From a bacterium (GTDB lineage: Bacteria > UBP15 > UBA6099 > DSWB01): a stretch of 20,894 nucleotides of DNA. Shown here one piece after another: positions 12,001 to 16,762 of this stretch (position 1 is its first letter; each line of letters starts with the position of its first letter). The position numbers were made by a program, and so were the translations under genes. Where the stretch lies: contig JAGUYV010000450.1 in assembly GCA_020061125.1 (NCBI GenBank), positions 1 to 20,894 on the forward strand, in the 5' to 3' direction. The notes below the pieces were generated by a model. That model worked only from the letters and a program-made list of their open reading frames with translations. It was not told the origin of the DNA and searched no databases.

Positions 12001-13541
12001 CAACCATCACCATCCGCGTGAACAGCCCGCCCGCGATAACCAATATGGAATTCGTGCCCCCGCAGACATTCGCCGACGGCGTGACCTCCACCCAGTTGCG
12101 CATTGACATCTACGACGCCGACGGCAGGCAGGATATTTCAACGGTCACGGTTGACCTGGCGTCCCTGGGCATAGTCCCGGCGGTGCAGAGCCTCGCATAC
12201 AGCGGCCCCGCGGGCGTGAATACCTTCCGGTATGTTCTCAATGTCACGCCGCTCGCGGGTTACGCAACCGGCGTTTACCTCGCCACCGGCACGGTCACGG
12301 ACATTTTCACGCGCACGGACACGGATTCTGCGCCGCTTGAACTCGTCACCACCATGCCAAACCCGCCCGTCATGGTGACCGTCACATCCTCCAGCAGCAC
12401 CGTGGCCGTCAAGTGGAGATCCCCGTTCCTCAACACTGACGGAACGGCCCTCACCAACCTGGCCGGACACAACATCTGGCGCCGCACAGCCACCGGAACC
12501 TATGATCCGGTTCCGTATTATGTGGACGCCACCACCGCAACCAACACCATAGTCGTCTACACCGACGCCGCGGTGACCGACTTCGAGACTTATTGCTATA
12601 AGGCAACGGCATACAACTCATACGGCATAGAAAGCGCGGCGTCCGCGGAAAAGTGTGTGATGGTGTATCCTCCCGCCTGGGTCTACCACCAGACCTGCGG
12701 GGATGTCGTCACGGGAGGATTCCCGGCCCCCAGCACGCCGGGATTCTTCAACCGGCCCATGGATGTGGCCGTGGACGACCAGGGCAACATTTTCGTGGCC
12801 GACACGGACAATCATCGCATCCAGAAATTCGACAAGTTCTGCGAATTCAAGGGCTGGCGCGGCGGGTTCGGCAACACGCCCGGAAAGTTCAAAAGCCCGA
12901 GCAGCATCACTTGGAATCCGGCCGACGGCCTGCTCTATGTAACGGACAGATACGACCGCGTTCAGGTGTTCGACACTTCCGACACACTCGATGTGCAGCC
13001 CGGCGGGTTCAAATATTACGAGCCGATCACCATCCAGTCCGGGCCGGGCGGCACATTCTTCCTCACCCAGACCGGCTCACCCAATGTGGTGCAGGTTGAC
13101 GGCACGGGCGCAGCTGTCGCCACCTTCACATTCACGCTTCCCCGCGCCGTGGACACGGACTCGTCCGGCAACATTTTTGTGACCGACATATCGGAACACA
13201 AGGTGTACAAGCTGGATTCCGGCGGCGGCGTAATCACAAGCTGGGGCGGTGCGGGCAGCGCGCCCGGATCGTTCAACGAGCCGGGCGGCCTGGCCGTGGA
13301 CAGCGGGGGCGGCTTCGTGTTCGTGGCCGACACCAAAAACAACCGCATCCAGATATTCGACCTCGACGGCGCGCTCGTGAACATAGCCGGATACGGCGTG
13401 GGCATGGACTATGGCCAGTTGCGCTATCCCGCGGGCCTGGCCGTGTCGCCAAACGGGCAGCTCGCGCCCCTGTTCACCTCGCTCATCGTCGCCGACAGGT
13501 ACAACAACCGCATCCAGGAATTCGGCCCTCCCGGCTCGTAA
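1..13541 (+). CDS. Giant secreted subtilase / beta-helix / NHL multidomain protein (5' partial)
   Basis: The frame is open from base 3, so the true start lies upstream; the GTG at 21 is internal. It ends with TAA at 13539-13541 and shows 4512 residues. The first part is the C-terminal end of a peptidase S8 (subtilisin) domain: an FAPG strand motif near base 130, then GTSMA with the presumed nucleophile Ser codon at 195-197. The Asp and His of the triad must lie upstream. Next come a PKD-like domain (about 378-640), a Big-2-like domain (645-890), seven FG-GAP/VCBS-like repeats (990-1960), an FN3-like domain (about 1990-2330), six beta-helix modules (2334-10676), five Ig-like repeats (10677-12350), FN3 (12351-12675) and an NHL propeller (12700-13538). 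No C-terminal anchor or sorting helix is visible. Subtilase plus adhesive repeats suggests a secreted or surface protein, perhaps self-processing; that role is inference. Whether this is one continuous protein rests on the unbroken frame. Confidence 0.9.
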   Translation, partial: GNGGGAVDTVVPAALDGVYCTAAMDQSDNPAPFTNNGPAVDLFAPGVSVYSLEPGGASGMRDGTSMAAAFTAGAAGLIAGFAPTVTNRELEDVLREFSDSLGIVPVHNGGVLDVDAALRQFSSGNRPPVIESLHLSETAIAADGAVTATAVARDPDGDFLEYRWEVSGGSLQGPARDVKTWDAFPERGRYAVRVTVTDSKGGSATAQAALDAGLDGLTHIAIYPRTASISAGDIIHYRAFGHFTDGSVRAVRPLWSVDNGRGVMSPEGVFTALAAGLETVRVELGGFSDSLTIAVDSALPMPALSPAAMISRNPAPAMDTGAADFIVIGDLDGDADNDFIAVAGLVGAPNIVHMNNGGYAFAQSSFPVNSQTNMAVLADVDHDADLDLIEAGILTTPGVRFFANNGAGGFALSMTLGGADVRSVYVVDMDHDTMPDIVAGVAGIGNSPTIYWNSTTSFNAGNFTTIAAAACGQKHTLAGDVNNDGWADIVNVCSTGSTEVFYNVKNRTFSYAGPIAGSNLGTRFAHLADVDGDGDLDYVALRAYNDAGTDYEEYAIFKNNGSGAFTYFGASPRWQQGSGATQFDMADHNNDGDIDIYAAPKSATAVGLVYSNNGSGTFTASVDTFPAPVDTLTAGDLSGDRSPDAINNRETGIIWENNNSTPNNAPSAPTGLKHYIFDDDDLQMEWDWAQAGDSTTRDLVTFDLRAEYSDFTSTQTVYYGVAPERFGNLGHATHSGAGTYGYNHPDTGITTGRLAWSVRAVDTQFGRGPWSATATVGCPVVSNLADTGMATLRDCIDYANNNPGETITFDSSIHGGTISVLSELPALFSGDTVIDGRFADITLDGAGCAGCNGLTIDSTSNVTIWGMTIDRFSENGIFVNGSLSSTIGGDRSAGQGNVITRNGQAGIQVTGSSGISIQGNAMGTNFGAATGTQSLGNTYGIRLSRGSSFVQNIIIGDSAAGAPVNGNLGNIIAYNTTNGVRVDGGTAFGQNGASRNRFTNNAIYANGGAADKAVYLAAAGAHGSPAPIAPPVITNVACSATPGYFDVTFEVSNLTVANSDIYFYRVDNDVSAPLTAPDTTAGEGFEYIGYATAGGVIGVNTKTASIPFNDADGDYISAVRYHLGAGPANNQGFSEFANNVAIPSCGPCPGYVVTNGNATGDGSLYACIQEANNNPGWATITFNAAYTIQPVTATPYIIQTDNAGVGIDGDTDGDGDPDVIIDGTNCANCHGFVIRSSNNTIKNLSIVNFDDNATCPTDNFFYRNCAGVYMKDGASSNKIQGCRIGTSDGTASAKNYYGIFIDDGSSSNTVGTDNDGADDAAEGNLISGNMSFGVFITGTGAYSQNNAVMGNIIGADINGTSPLANNANGIYVYQRATNNLIGGPAAVQRNVISGNNGAGVAIDHGNCSGNKVQGNYIGTDITGTLAVPNSRGVYIKTDTKNNIIGTDGDGSNDAAERNVISGNSSYGVFIDGNFTSNNRISGNYIGLQKGGIAALANDIGVFLNGGGSNFIGTNNDLVNDDAEGNIISGNTRYGISLDGAQVNRYVVMKNIIGLAADGSTQPNGREGVLISSGANNNLIGSATDTAYANVIAQNGTDGNRDGVFIQGLNSDNNAILRNSIYNNEGLGIRLNNDGANQNMAPPVITNVTNTGGSAYSISGTSSCGAGCTIEIFIVDNAAAPLVNPDPSGTGEAYSYATRTLTTAGGAWSVSSVNIPSGTEITATVTDTDTASNPFGNTSPFADNEPLPVSECPLWQVTTNADSGVGTLRKCIEEANASGSGQTITFTISNQTITPLTELPAITQDSVSIDGAAQNITVSGASCAACDGFTFASNSGGVNALTITGFTGVGNSGILIDGASGTVVTGCKIGNNGVAAAPNYHGITITNGASSSTIGGSTPAQRNIISGNSQAGVIVYSNSNKIYGNFVGLNAAGTAALANGMGIELYGNSNLAGGDAAGTGNVIAGNTTSGLGLRFSAQSNVVRNNIIGMNQAGTAFSNGTGILIASGATRNMIGGLVSAPNLIAKNTGAGVRLSGATTIRNTISINTIYDNGSLGIDLDGAGSNSNIAAPAFSCSVDNGGGSYWVVGTSSCNNCTVELFQVDSATVTADLTGAGEAFTYLASATTSATGSFGVSITFPAAAGGTLVTGTVTDALGNTSEFAANYDFSTVCDQCPNWEVTSTADSGIGTLRACIDKANTTGGPDTIIVMTGGAVTLASSLPTLTDDETTIDGNGQSLVIDGAGTVDTGLIIQSADNTVQELAFVGFASAAVWISGSGAQGNTFAANRVGINFSGTADANAVGMVISGGAHDNVIGGDRSTSQGNVISGNSGHGIVLTDSGTDANIIRGNNIGVNAAGDAKLANGGSGVYAHNGPSGTIIGTDAANLYNVIGGNASHGIHLSNSTSAIIKGNYIGARYGFPTDLGNGVHGVFLENADNATLGGTVTAEERNYICHNASDGLRIDSSDSASLYANYIGSNETLTDLGNSGNGVNIINGSTQTKIGDLVRQNYIVYNTLAGISVNGAAATGNGFIRNRIFENGGKGVSLLNGANASITRPTITVVDAKGGGLYDLTVSVPQPPVNCSAGTPCRLEIFAVDNSGVPSVASDPSGAGEAFNFATAQFITTSCAPSCSVVFTDVNFGGAFPGSTKVTASVTGGGGNTSEFSNNFDLPTTSTCPVVSVNTDARPAAPSGSLRDCIKRANTGAAGKNITFDASLAGQTIQLVGPLDIGVDSSAIYTSGISVTNATGGEITIRGMGTAQNCLHIMARTSATAHIENITVDGLTFINCNEAIRVYNEFSANPFDIQNVTIRNNHIGVTRSGTSGAGYINSYGITVLHGKNVTIENNTIAGSLAHGILARFIKTTGLVVRGNYIGTNAAGASGLGNTQYGIFIGEHVSNTTIGGTTPAQRNVISSNGTSGIYLENANTAVITGNYIGTNPAGTAALPNGKGVTLFESINNRIGGSRAAGEGNVISGNTAEGIRFNYKSGGCIVNGNSIGVDAAGNPLGNGSHGVHLAGYEDNRNHFGEQTADTANIIANNGGGGIIITPDYAGPTTNMHRNLFSQNRIYNNAGMGLYVPLDTNMDIRPPVFDIITPTAAGVVDISGTTSPACTSCRVELFRVNHTGSPAVASDTSGAGEAWEYLTHATTTAAGAWSLSGFAFATATGEWMTATLTDSEYNTSEFATNAMPNYCPVVYSNLDDGPNTLRECISQANSRGGAFKTITFHTSLANSNIFLDSSLPAFATDGITVTNNSGGQITVNGQTGNFNCFTINSANNAIRGLSIVSCSGAGNPSAIRISGAAAQNNTIAGNKIGTNNASAAGLGNGAGVSIESGATGNTIGGAAPADANVIASSTSDGIVIDAASTNNVFGNYIGTNSALAAGLGNGGHGVRLQNGATNNTIGGVNPGQAINTILNNGSAGISSDGAASTGNDFSRNKVYGNGWLGIALTGGAHNALAQPVISSIAKTGAATFNIIGDGADNSCNNCTVELFRVDDTVAGVTPDGSGAGEAFVFLDDETASATGAFAFYGVTVSGGSWLTVTVTDPVSGTSEFSINKEAVNDPPFVWSGTPAFSPVSIIPNGAATATLSLEADDPNGLDDITTAPAIVVIDMSPVNGASGSITMTSGAAGANGGLMFDAGSLTAYSAAGIATGSYILTATVTDRWGATGTATVALVIDNAPPIVDNSAASPSTVIPGTPNVAFSADVFDFNGLSDIQSVTIDLSPITGPVALAMVDDGTSGDTAAGDGTYTIGGYTIPLAAPFGNHTIVVTATDKSGATATDSFILQMGGVPTVVSVSFNPAAVPPDGSTITNISVVVDDPDGQADIARVYIILDPIKTAPLTLDLVYSGPVAGGFLYTGTATVDPGFLPATYTLTAWASDSMALADDGTGDLGVSNLPPDILSATATPYDVATGVPGFNELAFTAVVTDPNGLADIYAVTIDLSPIGGPSAFVLYDDATNGDTTAADGSYAFTPFTVPAAAPAGTHTLTVSATDGDATDTATITIRVNSPPAITNMEFVPPQTFADGVTSTQLRIDIYDADGRQDISTVTVDLASLGIVPAVQSLAYSGPAGVNTFRYVLNVTPLAGYATGVYLATGTVTDIFTRTDTDSAPLELVTTMPNPPVMVTVTSSSSTVAVKWRSPFLNTDGTALTNLAGHNIWRRTATGTYDPVPYYVDATTATNTIVVYTDAAVTDFETYCYKATAYNSYGIESAASAEKCVMVYPPAWVYHQTCGDVVTGGFPAPSTPGFFNRPMDVAVDDQGNIFVADTDNHRIQKFDKFCEFKGWRGGFGNTPGKFKSPSSITWNPADGLLYVTDRYDRVQVFDTSDTLDVQPGGFKYYEPITIQSGPGGTFFLTQTGSPNVVQVDGTGAAVATFTFTLPRAVDTDSSGNIFVTDISEHKVYKLDSGGGVITSWGGAGSAPGSFNEPGGLAVDSGGGFVFVADTKNNRIQIFDLDGALVNIAGYGVGMDYGQLRYPAGLAVSPNGQLAPLFTSLIVADRYNNRIQEFGPPGS
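990..1960 (+). repeat. Seven FG-GAP/VCBS-like Asp-rich repeats inside the giant protein
   Basis: Seven D-x-D/N/S-x-D-type loops begin at bases 990, 1137, 1284, 1440, 1587, 1761 and 1908. Examples are DLDGDADND, DVDHDADLD and DVNNDGWAD. The spacing is 147, 147, 156, 147, 174 and 147 nt, so the unit is about 49 residues. Such loops bind calcium in integrin-like FG-GAP propellers, and seven units would match a seven-bladed propeller. The fold is inferred from family knowledge; the loops and their period are seen directly. The last loop (DLSGDRSPD) is the most degenerate. Confidence 0.75.
2334..10676 (+). repeat. Six right-handed beta-helix modules inside the giant protein
   Basis: Six modules begin at about 2334, 3435, 5253, 6507, 8022 and 9570, with lengths of roughly 1.1 to 1.8 kb. 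Each opens with a Cys-Pro segment and a short strand, then a G-T/S-L-x-x-C-I-x-x-A-N motif followed by a T-I-T-F-like strand. The body repeats N-V-I-S-G-N and G-N-Y-I-G-T type rungs, as expected for parallel beta-helix (PbH1-type) coils. Most modules close with an Ig-like segment containing V-E-L-F-type and G-A-G-E-A-F-type motifs and ending near T-S-E-F. The modules differ in rung number and codons, so the duplications look old. Family comparison suggests a carbohydrate-binding, carbohydrate-cleaving or adhesive stalk; no catalytic site is identified. Confidence 0.8.
10677..12350 (+). repeat. Five tandem Ig-like repeats in the giant protein
   Basis: Five repeats start at about 10677, 11031, 11364, 11685 and 12021. 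Most open with an N-x-P-P linker and contain a D-P/F/A-N/D-G-x-x-D-I motif; three have T-I/V-D-L-S-P or a close variant. Repeats two and four are the closest pair: both carry a D-D-x-T-x-G-D-T stretch followed by G-x-Y. The pattern resembles bacterial cadherin/Ig-like stalk domains, with Asp residues that may bind calcium. They probably act as a spacer between the beta-helix body and the C-terminal propeller; this role is inferred from position. Confidence 0.65.
12700..13538 (+). repeat. C-terminal NHL-type beta-propeller of the giant protein
   Basis: NHL signatures are clear: F-N-R-P-M-D-V-A-V-D near 12750, then I-F-V-A-D-T-D-N-H-R-I-Q-K-F, then S-I-T and L-Y-V-T-D-R-Y-D-R-V-Q-V-F. A degenerate blade follows, then I-F-V-T-D-I-S-E-H-K-V-Y-K-L, F-V-A-D-T-K-N-N-R-I-Q-I-F, and a final V-A-D-R-Y-N-N-R-I-Q-E-F just before the stop. 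About six blades can be counted. NHL propellers bind proteins or ligands; which partner is involved cannot be told here. The last blade reaches almost to the stop, so no separate C-terminal sorting domain remains. Confidence 0.85.
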
Positions 13542-13570
13542 TCTTTTTCCCGCAACTCCCGCCTGTCCAT

Positions 13571-13590
13571 GCGCGGACCCGGTTCCGCGT
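13571..13590 (+). promoter_or_regulatory. Inverted repeat just upstream of the C25 operon -10 box
   Basis: CGCGGA (13572-13577) and TCCGCG (13584-13589) form a perfect 6-bp inverted repeat around a 6-nt loop, extendable by a G-T pair. It sits where a -35 element would lie for the -10 box at 13596. It could be an operator, or a weak hairpin ending the upstream giant transcript. No T-tract follows, so an intrinsic terminator is unlikely. Confidence 0.3.
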
Positions 13591-13592
13591 TG

Positions 13593-13601
13593 TGCTATAA
13601 T
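13593..13601 (+). promoter_or_regulatory. Extended -10 promoter for the C25 peptidase operon
   Basis: The string TGTGCTATAAT at 13591-13601 fits the extended -10 consensus TRTGnTATAAT with every defined base matched. No good -35 is present at the usual distance (13573-13578 reads GCGGAC), which is typical of extended -10 promoters. The predicted start of transcription is near 13608, about 25 nt before the ATG of the peptidase gene. Confidence 0.65.
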
Positions 13602-13632
13602 AATCCGGTATCGCATGCAAAGGGGGCCGGAA

Positions 13633-15303
13633 ATGGCGGCAATTATCCGTAGGGCAACAAATATTGGAATTCAAACGGGTGCGTTCGCAATGGCCGTGAT
13701 TTTGGTTTTTGCATTGGCCGAAACCGCGCGGGCGGCGCAATCCCATGCCGTGGCCAACCCGCTTTCATCGCAGAACGGCGCGGACTATCTAGTGATCGCG
13801 CCCCCGGCGTTCGAGGCCGCTCTGGCGCCGCTCCTGGACAAGCGCGCCGCGGACGGCCTGCGCACGGCGCTCGTCACAACCGTTTCCATACACGACGCTT
13901 TTCCCTACAGCGCCACGGGCGCGCACGCCATCCGCGATTTCGTGCGCTACGCATATTTCCAGTGGCAGGCGCTGCGGCCCAGATACCTGCTGCTGATCGG
14001 CGACACCGTTGCGACAGCTCCCTACGCGCCGGGCGATCCGTCCTTGCCAACCTTCCTTGTGAACACTTCCATTGCGGAAAGCCCCACCGCGTCGGACAAT
14101 CACTACGCGGACATGGACAGCGACGGGCTGCCGGATCTGGCCGTGGGCCGCCTGCCCGCGGATTCTCCGCAAGAGCTTTCCACGATGATTCAAAAGATAT
14201 TGGTGTACGAGACCGCCGCGCCCTCCGGGCCGTGGCGCCGCCGCGTGAACATGTTCGCCAGCGAAGGTCATTTCGGCGCCGTGGACGACATGCTCGAAGA
14301 CATGTTCAAGAAACTCGTGCGCAACAATGTGTCTCCCAATTTCGACCTCACCATGACATACGCCAATCCCGCCATGCCGTATTTTTTCATCCCGGACCGC
14401 TTCGGCGAGAAAGTCATCGAGCGGTTCAATGAAGGATCCCTGTTCATGGTCTACATCGGCCACGGGCACCACAGCCGCTTCGACACCGTGCGATGGAACG
14501 GCAACAAGTACCCCATTATGGACAGTGGCAAGGTCCCAGGCATAGATTCCCAGGGGCGCAGCCCCATCGTGTTCATCATCGCCTGCCTCACCGGGGATTT
14601 CGACATGCCGGAGGACTCCATCGGCGAGGAATTGCTGAAAAGCAAAACAGGCCCCGTGGGCGTGTTCGCATCCAGCGAAATATCGCATCCCTACAGCAAC
14701 TCCATACTGGCCAAGGATATCGCGTTCTTTTTCCTGCACGAGAAGCCGGAGACCGTGGGCGAGGGCCTGGTGCGGGTGAAGAGGGCGCTCATCAAGCGCT
14801 TCGACGAGGACCGGCGCTCCATTGATCGCCTTACGGGCCTCATGCTTCCCAAAAAGGAGCTTGATGCGCAGAACCGGGACCATCTGTACCTGTACAATTA
14901 CTTCGGCGATCCCGCCATGCGCATCGCCTATCCCGGAGGAGCGCTGGCCGTGCAGGCCCCGGAAAAGGCAAGGCCGGGAACGCGCATTTCCGTGACCGTG
15001 CCCCAGGCCCCGCAGGGTTCTCTGCGCGTCACCCTGGAGTGCCCGGCCACGGAAATCATCCACACCATAGCGGATATCGAAAATCTCGAAGGCGCGCATC
15101 TTGAAAAGGCTATCGCGGCCAATTACGCTAATGCGAACGACAAAATCGCGGCCGTCGCCGATCAGCATCAAACGGGCGCCGGGGACGCGACAGCCGCGCT
15201 GGACATACCGGAGAATCTGCCGCCCGGGCAATACTTCATCAAAGCGTACGCCTGGGGCGCGCACACGGACAGCATGGGCTTCGCCCCCATCGCCATAGAA
15301 TGA
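13633..15303 (+). CDS. Secreted peptidase C25 (gingipain-type) family protein
   Basis: The protein has 556 residues from ATG 13633, preceded by a purine-rich AAAGGGGG site; the longer upstream frame has no such site and overlaps the giant gene. Residues 1-34 look like a signal peptide with a hydrophobic core and an A-R-A cleavage site. Mature features match the C25 clan: a D-Y-L-V-I-A start, R-Y-L-L-L-I-G-D, an N-H-Y-A-D-x-D-x-D-G segment followed by P-D-L-A-V-G-R-L-P, then Y-I-G-H-G (His277) and I-I-A-C-L-T-G-D-F (Cys318), the expected catalytic dyad. The last 100 residues or so look like a beta-sandwich, ending in a P-P-G-Q-Y-F-I-K strand. No Por-type C-terminal sorting domain is recognised. 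It likely cleaves proteins outside the cytoplasm. It is the first gene of an operon with the next two genes. Confidence 0.85.
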   Translation: MAAIIRRATNIGIQTGAFAMAVILVFALAETARAAQSHAVANPLSSQNGADYLVIAPPAFEAALAPLLDKRAADGLRTALVTTVSIHDAFPYSATGAHAIRDFVRYAYFQWQALRPRYLLLIGDTVATAPYAPGDPSLPTFLVNTSIAESPTASDNHYADMDSDGLPDLAVGRLPADSPQELSTMIQKILVYETAAPSGPWRRRVNMFASEGHFGAVDDMLEDMFKKLVRNNVSPNFDLTMTYANPAMPYFFIPDRFGEKVIERFNEGSLFMVYIGHGHHSRFDTVRWNGNKYPIMDSGKVPGIDSQGRSPIVFIIACLTGDFDMPEDSIGEELLKSKTGPVGVFASSEISHPYSNSILAKDIAFFFLHEKPETVGEGLVRVKRALIKRFDEDRRSIDRLTGLMLPKKELDAQNRDHLYLYNYFGDPAMRIAYPGGALAVQAPEKARPGTRISVTVPQAPQGSLRVTLECPATEIIHTIADIENLEGAHLEKAIAANYANANDKIAAVADQHQTGAGDATAALDIPENLPPGQYFIKAYAWGAHTDSMGFAPIAIE

Positions 15304-15330
15304 ATGCAGGAACAGGAAGGAGATTGCCTC

Positions 15331-15534
15331 ATGGCCAAGATCACAGGAGCAAAAGTGTTCACGGTCCCCACGCAGGACAACGCCGCCGAGGACAGGCTGG
15401 GCGCGCAGCTCACCCGCTGGATCTCGGACAACCCGTTCGTGACCATGGAGGAAAAGCATGTGGTGCAGAGCGACTCGTTCTTGAGCGTTCTGGTTTTCTA
15501 CTCGGGGCAGGCCGGAGAAAACAGCCCCCTCTGA
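15331..15534 (+). CDS. Small conserved-looking protein of unknown function (67 aa)
   Basis: ATG 15331 follows a strong Shine-Dalgarno (GGAAGGAG, ending at 15322) with an 8-nt spacer. This start is preferred over an in-frame ATG at 15304, which has no such site and sits right against the previous stop. The product has 67 residues, no signal peptide and no membrane segment. It opens with M-A-K-I-T-G-A-K-V-F, has a middle with E-D-R-L-G-A-Q-L-T-R-W-I, and ends in an S-F-L-S-V-L-V-F-Y strand. This beta-alpha-beta-like pattern suggests a small cytoplasmic domain. I do not recognise the family. It lies 27 nt after the peptidase gene and 37 nt before the PHP gene, so it is probably cotranscribed with both. 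Confidence 0.7.
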   Translation: MAKITGAKVFTVPTQDNAAEDRLGAQLTRWISDNPFVTMEEKHVVQSDSFLSVLVFYSGQAGENSPL

Positions 15535-15571
15535 CACTCGCGCCCCGGCGCGTGAAACGGACCCGCTTCTC

Positions 15572-16411
15572 ATGACACAGCGCAAGGCGTCCACGCTCTG
15601 CGATTTTCATATCCACACCCGCAACACCGACGATGCGCAGGACACGCTCGAAGCCATGGCCGAAGCCGCGGCCGCGCGCGGCATTCTCGAAATCGCAGTC
15701 ACGGACCACTTCGTGCCCGGCCTCCAGGGTTACTGCGTCACGCCGCACCAGATCGAGCGGCATTTCACGGATGCGGAGCGCATCATGCGCCGGCACGGCG
15801 TAAGCGTGCGCGTGGGCATTGAGGCGGACTATCTGCCCGGCGCGGTGCGCGAACTCGAAGCCATGATCCGCAGATTCGATTTCGACATGATCCTGGGCGC
15901 GGCGCATTTCGTGGACTGGTGCGGCCTGGCCGACGAGGGGTCCGCGCGCACATATTTTTCGCGCCATGAGCCGCGCGCCGCATACCGCATGTATTTCGAG
16001 CATCTCGAAGAGAGCATCCGCAGCGGCCTGTTTCATGTGATGGCGCATCTGGACCTGGTGAAAAAATTCGGCGCAGCCATGGCCGGAAATCCGGGTTTCG
16101 AGGAATACGCGGAATGCGCCGAATCCGTGGCGCGCGCGCTTGCGGAAACGGGCACGGCGTTCGAGCTGAACTGCCGCGGATTCGATCACGCCTGCGCCGA
16201 GCAGTATCCATCCGCGCCATTCCTGGCCGTAATCAAGCAGGCGGGCGTGGAAACAGTCACCATCGGCTCGGACGCGCACCGCGCGGATGCCGTGGGAGAT
16301 CACCTGGAGCGCGGCGCCGCAGCCCTGGCCGCGGCGGGGTTCACGCGCATCGCACGCTTCAGGCAGGGCAAGCCCTGTTTTTCTGACTTGCGCGCCGATC
16401 AATCCTATTGA
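15572..16411 (+). CDS. PHP-domain phosphoesterase, histidinol-phosphatase (HisK-type) like
   Basis: The protein has 279 residues from ATG 15572; the upstream site is weak (AAACGGA, about ten bases before). It shows the four PHP metal-binding motifs: D-F-H13-I-H15-T at the N-terminus, T-D45-H46, G-x-E84-A-D, then H-F-V-D, H-L-D-L and E-L-N-C-R-G, and finally G-S-D234-A-H236. Length and motif order match HisK-type histidinol-phosphatases of the PHP superfamily, which remove phosphate from L-histidinol phosphate in histidine synthesis. No other his gene lies nearby, so another small phosphorylated substrate is possible. It is the last gene of the C25 operon, and the tatA -35 box overlaps its stop codon. 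It is cytoplasmic: no signal or membrane helix is seen. Confidence 0.75.
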   Translation: MTQRKASTLCDFHIHTRNTDDAQDTLEAMAEAAAARGILEIAVTDHFVPGLQGYCVTPHQIERHFTDAERIMRRHGVSVRVGIEADYLPGAVRELEAMIRRFDFDMILGAAHFVDWCGLADEGSARTYFSRHEPRAAYRMYFEHLEESIRSGLFHVMAHLDLVKKFGAAMAGNPGFEEYAECAESVARALAETGTAFELNCRGFDHACAEQYPSAPFLAVIKQAGVETVTIGSDAHRADAVGDHLERGAAALAAAGFTRIARFRQGKPCFSDLRADQSY

Positions 16412-16435
16412 AATGCAAACGCGCCGCTGTATAAT
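16408..16435 (+). promoter_or_regulatory. Sigma-70-type promoter of tatA
   Basis: TTGAAA (16408-16413) and TATAAT (16430-16435) are separated by 16 nt. The -35 box overlaps the TGA stop of the PHP gene. Transcription should begin near 16442, giving a leader of about 20 nt that carries the AAAGGGGA ribosome site. Confidence 0.75.
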
Positions 16436-16461
16436 TAAGGCAGACAAGAAAGGGGATCCTT

Positions 16462-16677
16462 ATGTTCAACCTTGGACCCGGTGAAATTGCGGTAGTCGTC
16501 ATCGCCATTCTGCTGATATTCGGCCCCAGAAAACTTCCGGAACTGGCCAAGTCTCTTGGCGCGTCCATCAACGAATTCCGGAAGTCCATGGCGAACCCCG
16601 AAGCCGCGGACACGAGCGCGGAACCCGCGAAACAGCTCAAGCAGGAAAGCCCCGAAGACAACAAACCCGTGGGCTGA
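16462..16677 (+). CDS. tatA: Sec-independent protein translocase TatA/TatB-type subunit
   Basis: The protein has 71 residues from ATG 16462, preceded by AAAGGGGA with an ideal spacer. One N-terminal transmembrane helix (about residues 8-20) is followed by the F-G-P hinge and K-L-P-E-L-A-K-S-L-G, the amphipathic helix, then a short charged tail. This is the TatA/TatE pattern: it builds the channel of the twin-arginine translocase in the inner membrane and carries folded proteins with TatC. Residue 8 is Glu, a TatB-like choice but also common in single-TatA systems, so it may serve both roles. No TatB gene is in the window. tatC lies 1.6 kb away on the other strand, so this is not a standard tatABC operon. 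It has its own promoter and a strong terminator. Confidence 0.9.
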   Translation: MFNLGPGEIAVVVIAILLIFGPRKLPELAKSLGASINEFRKSMANPEAADTSAEPAKQLKQESPEDNKPVG

Positions 16678-16703
16678 CTCCGCATTTTTTTTGCAAACAA
16701 ATA

Positions 16704-16735
16704 AAAAAGGGCGCTTGCTGTGAAGCGCCCTTTTT
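16704..16735. terminator. Perfect bidirectional intrinsic terminator between tatA and the porin gene
   Basis: Arms 16704-16716 and 16723-16735 pair perfectly over 13 bp (AAAAAGGGCGCTT with its complement) around a 6-nt loop. The A-run on one side and the T-run on the other give a U-tract in both directions. It ends tatA (stop at 16677) from the left and the porin gene (stop at 16763) from the right. Confidence 0.92.
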
Positions 16736-16762
16736 GTTTGTTCGAATTGCTGCGCTGTGCGA

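Noticed and set aside
13633-13734. Twin-arginine export signal on the C25 peptidase (R-R at residues 6-7)
   Set aside because: The residues after R-R (A-T-N) lack the hydrophobic pair of the Tat motif, so an ordinary Sec signal is more likely.
13789-15594. A 601-codon open frame on the minus strand
   Set aside because: It is antisense to the well-supported C25 peptidase, the small protein and the start of the PHP gene, and has no recognisable domains. High GC content makes such shadow frames common.
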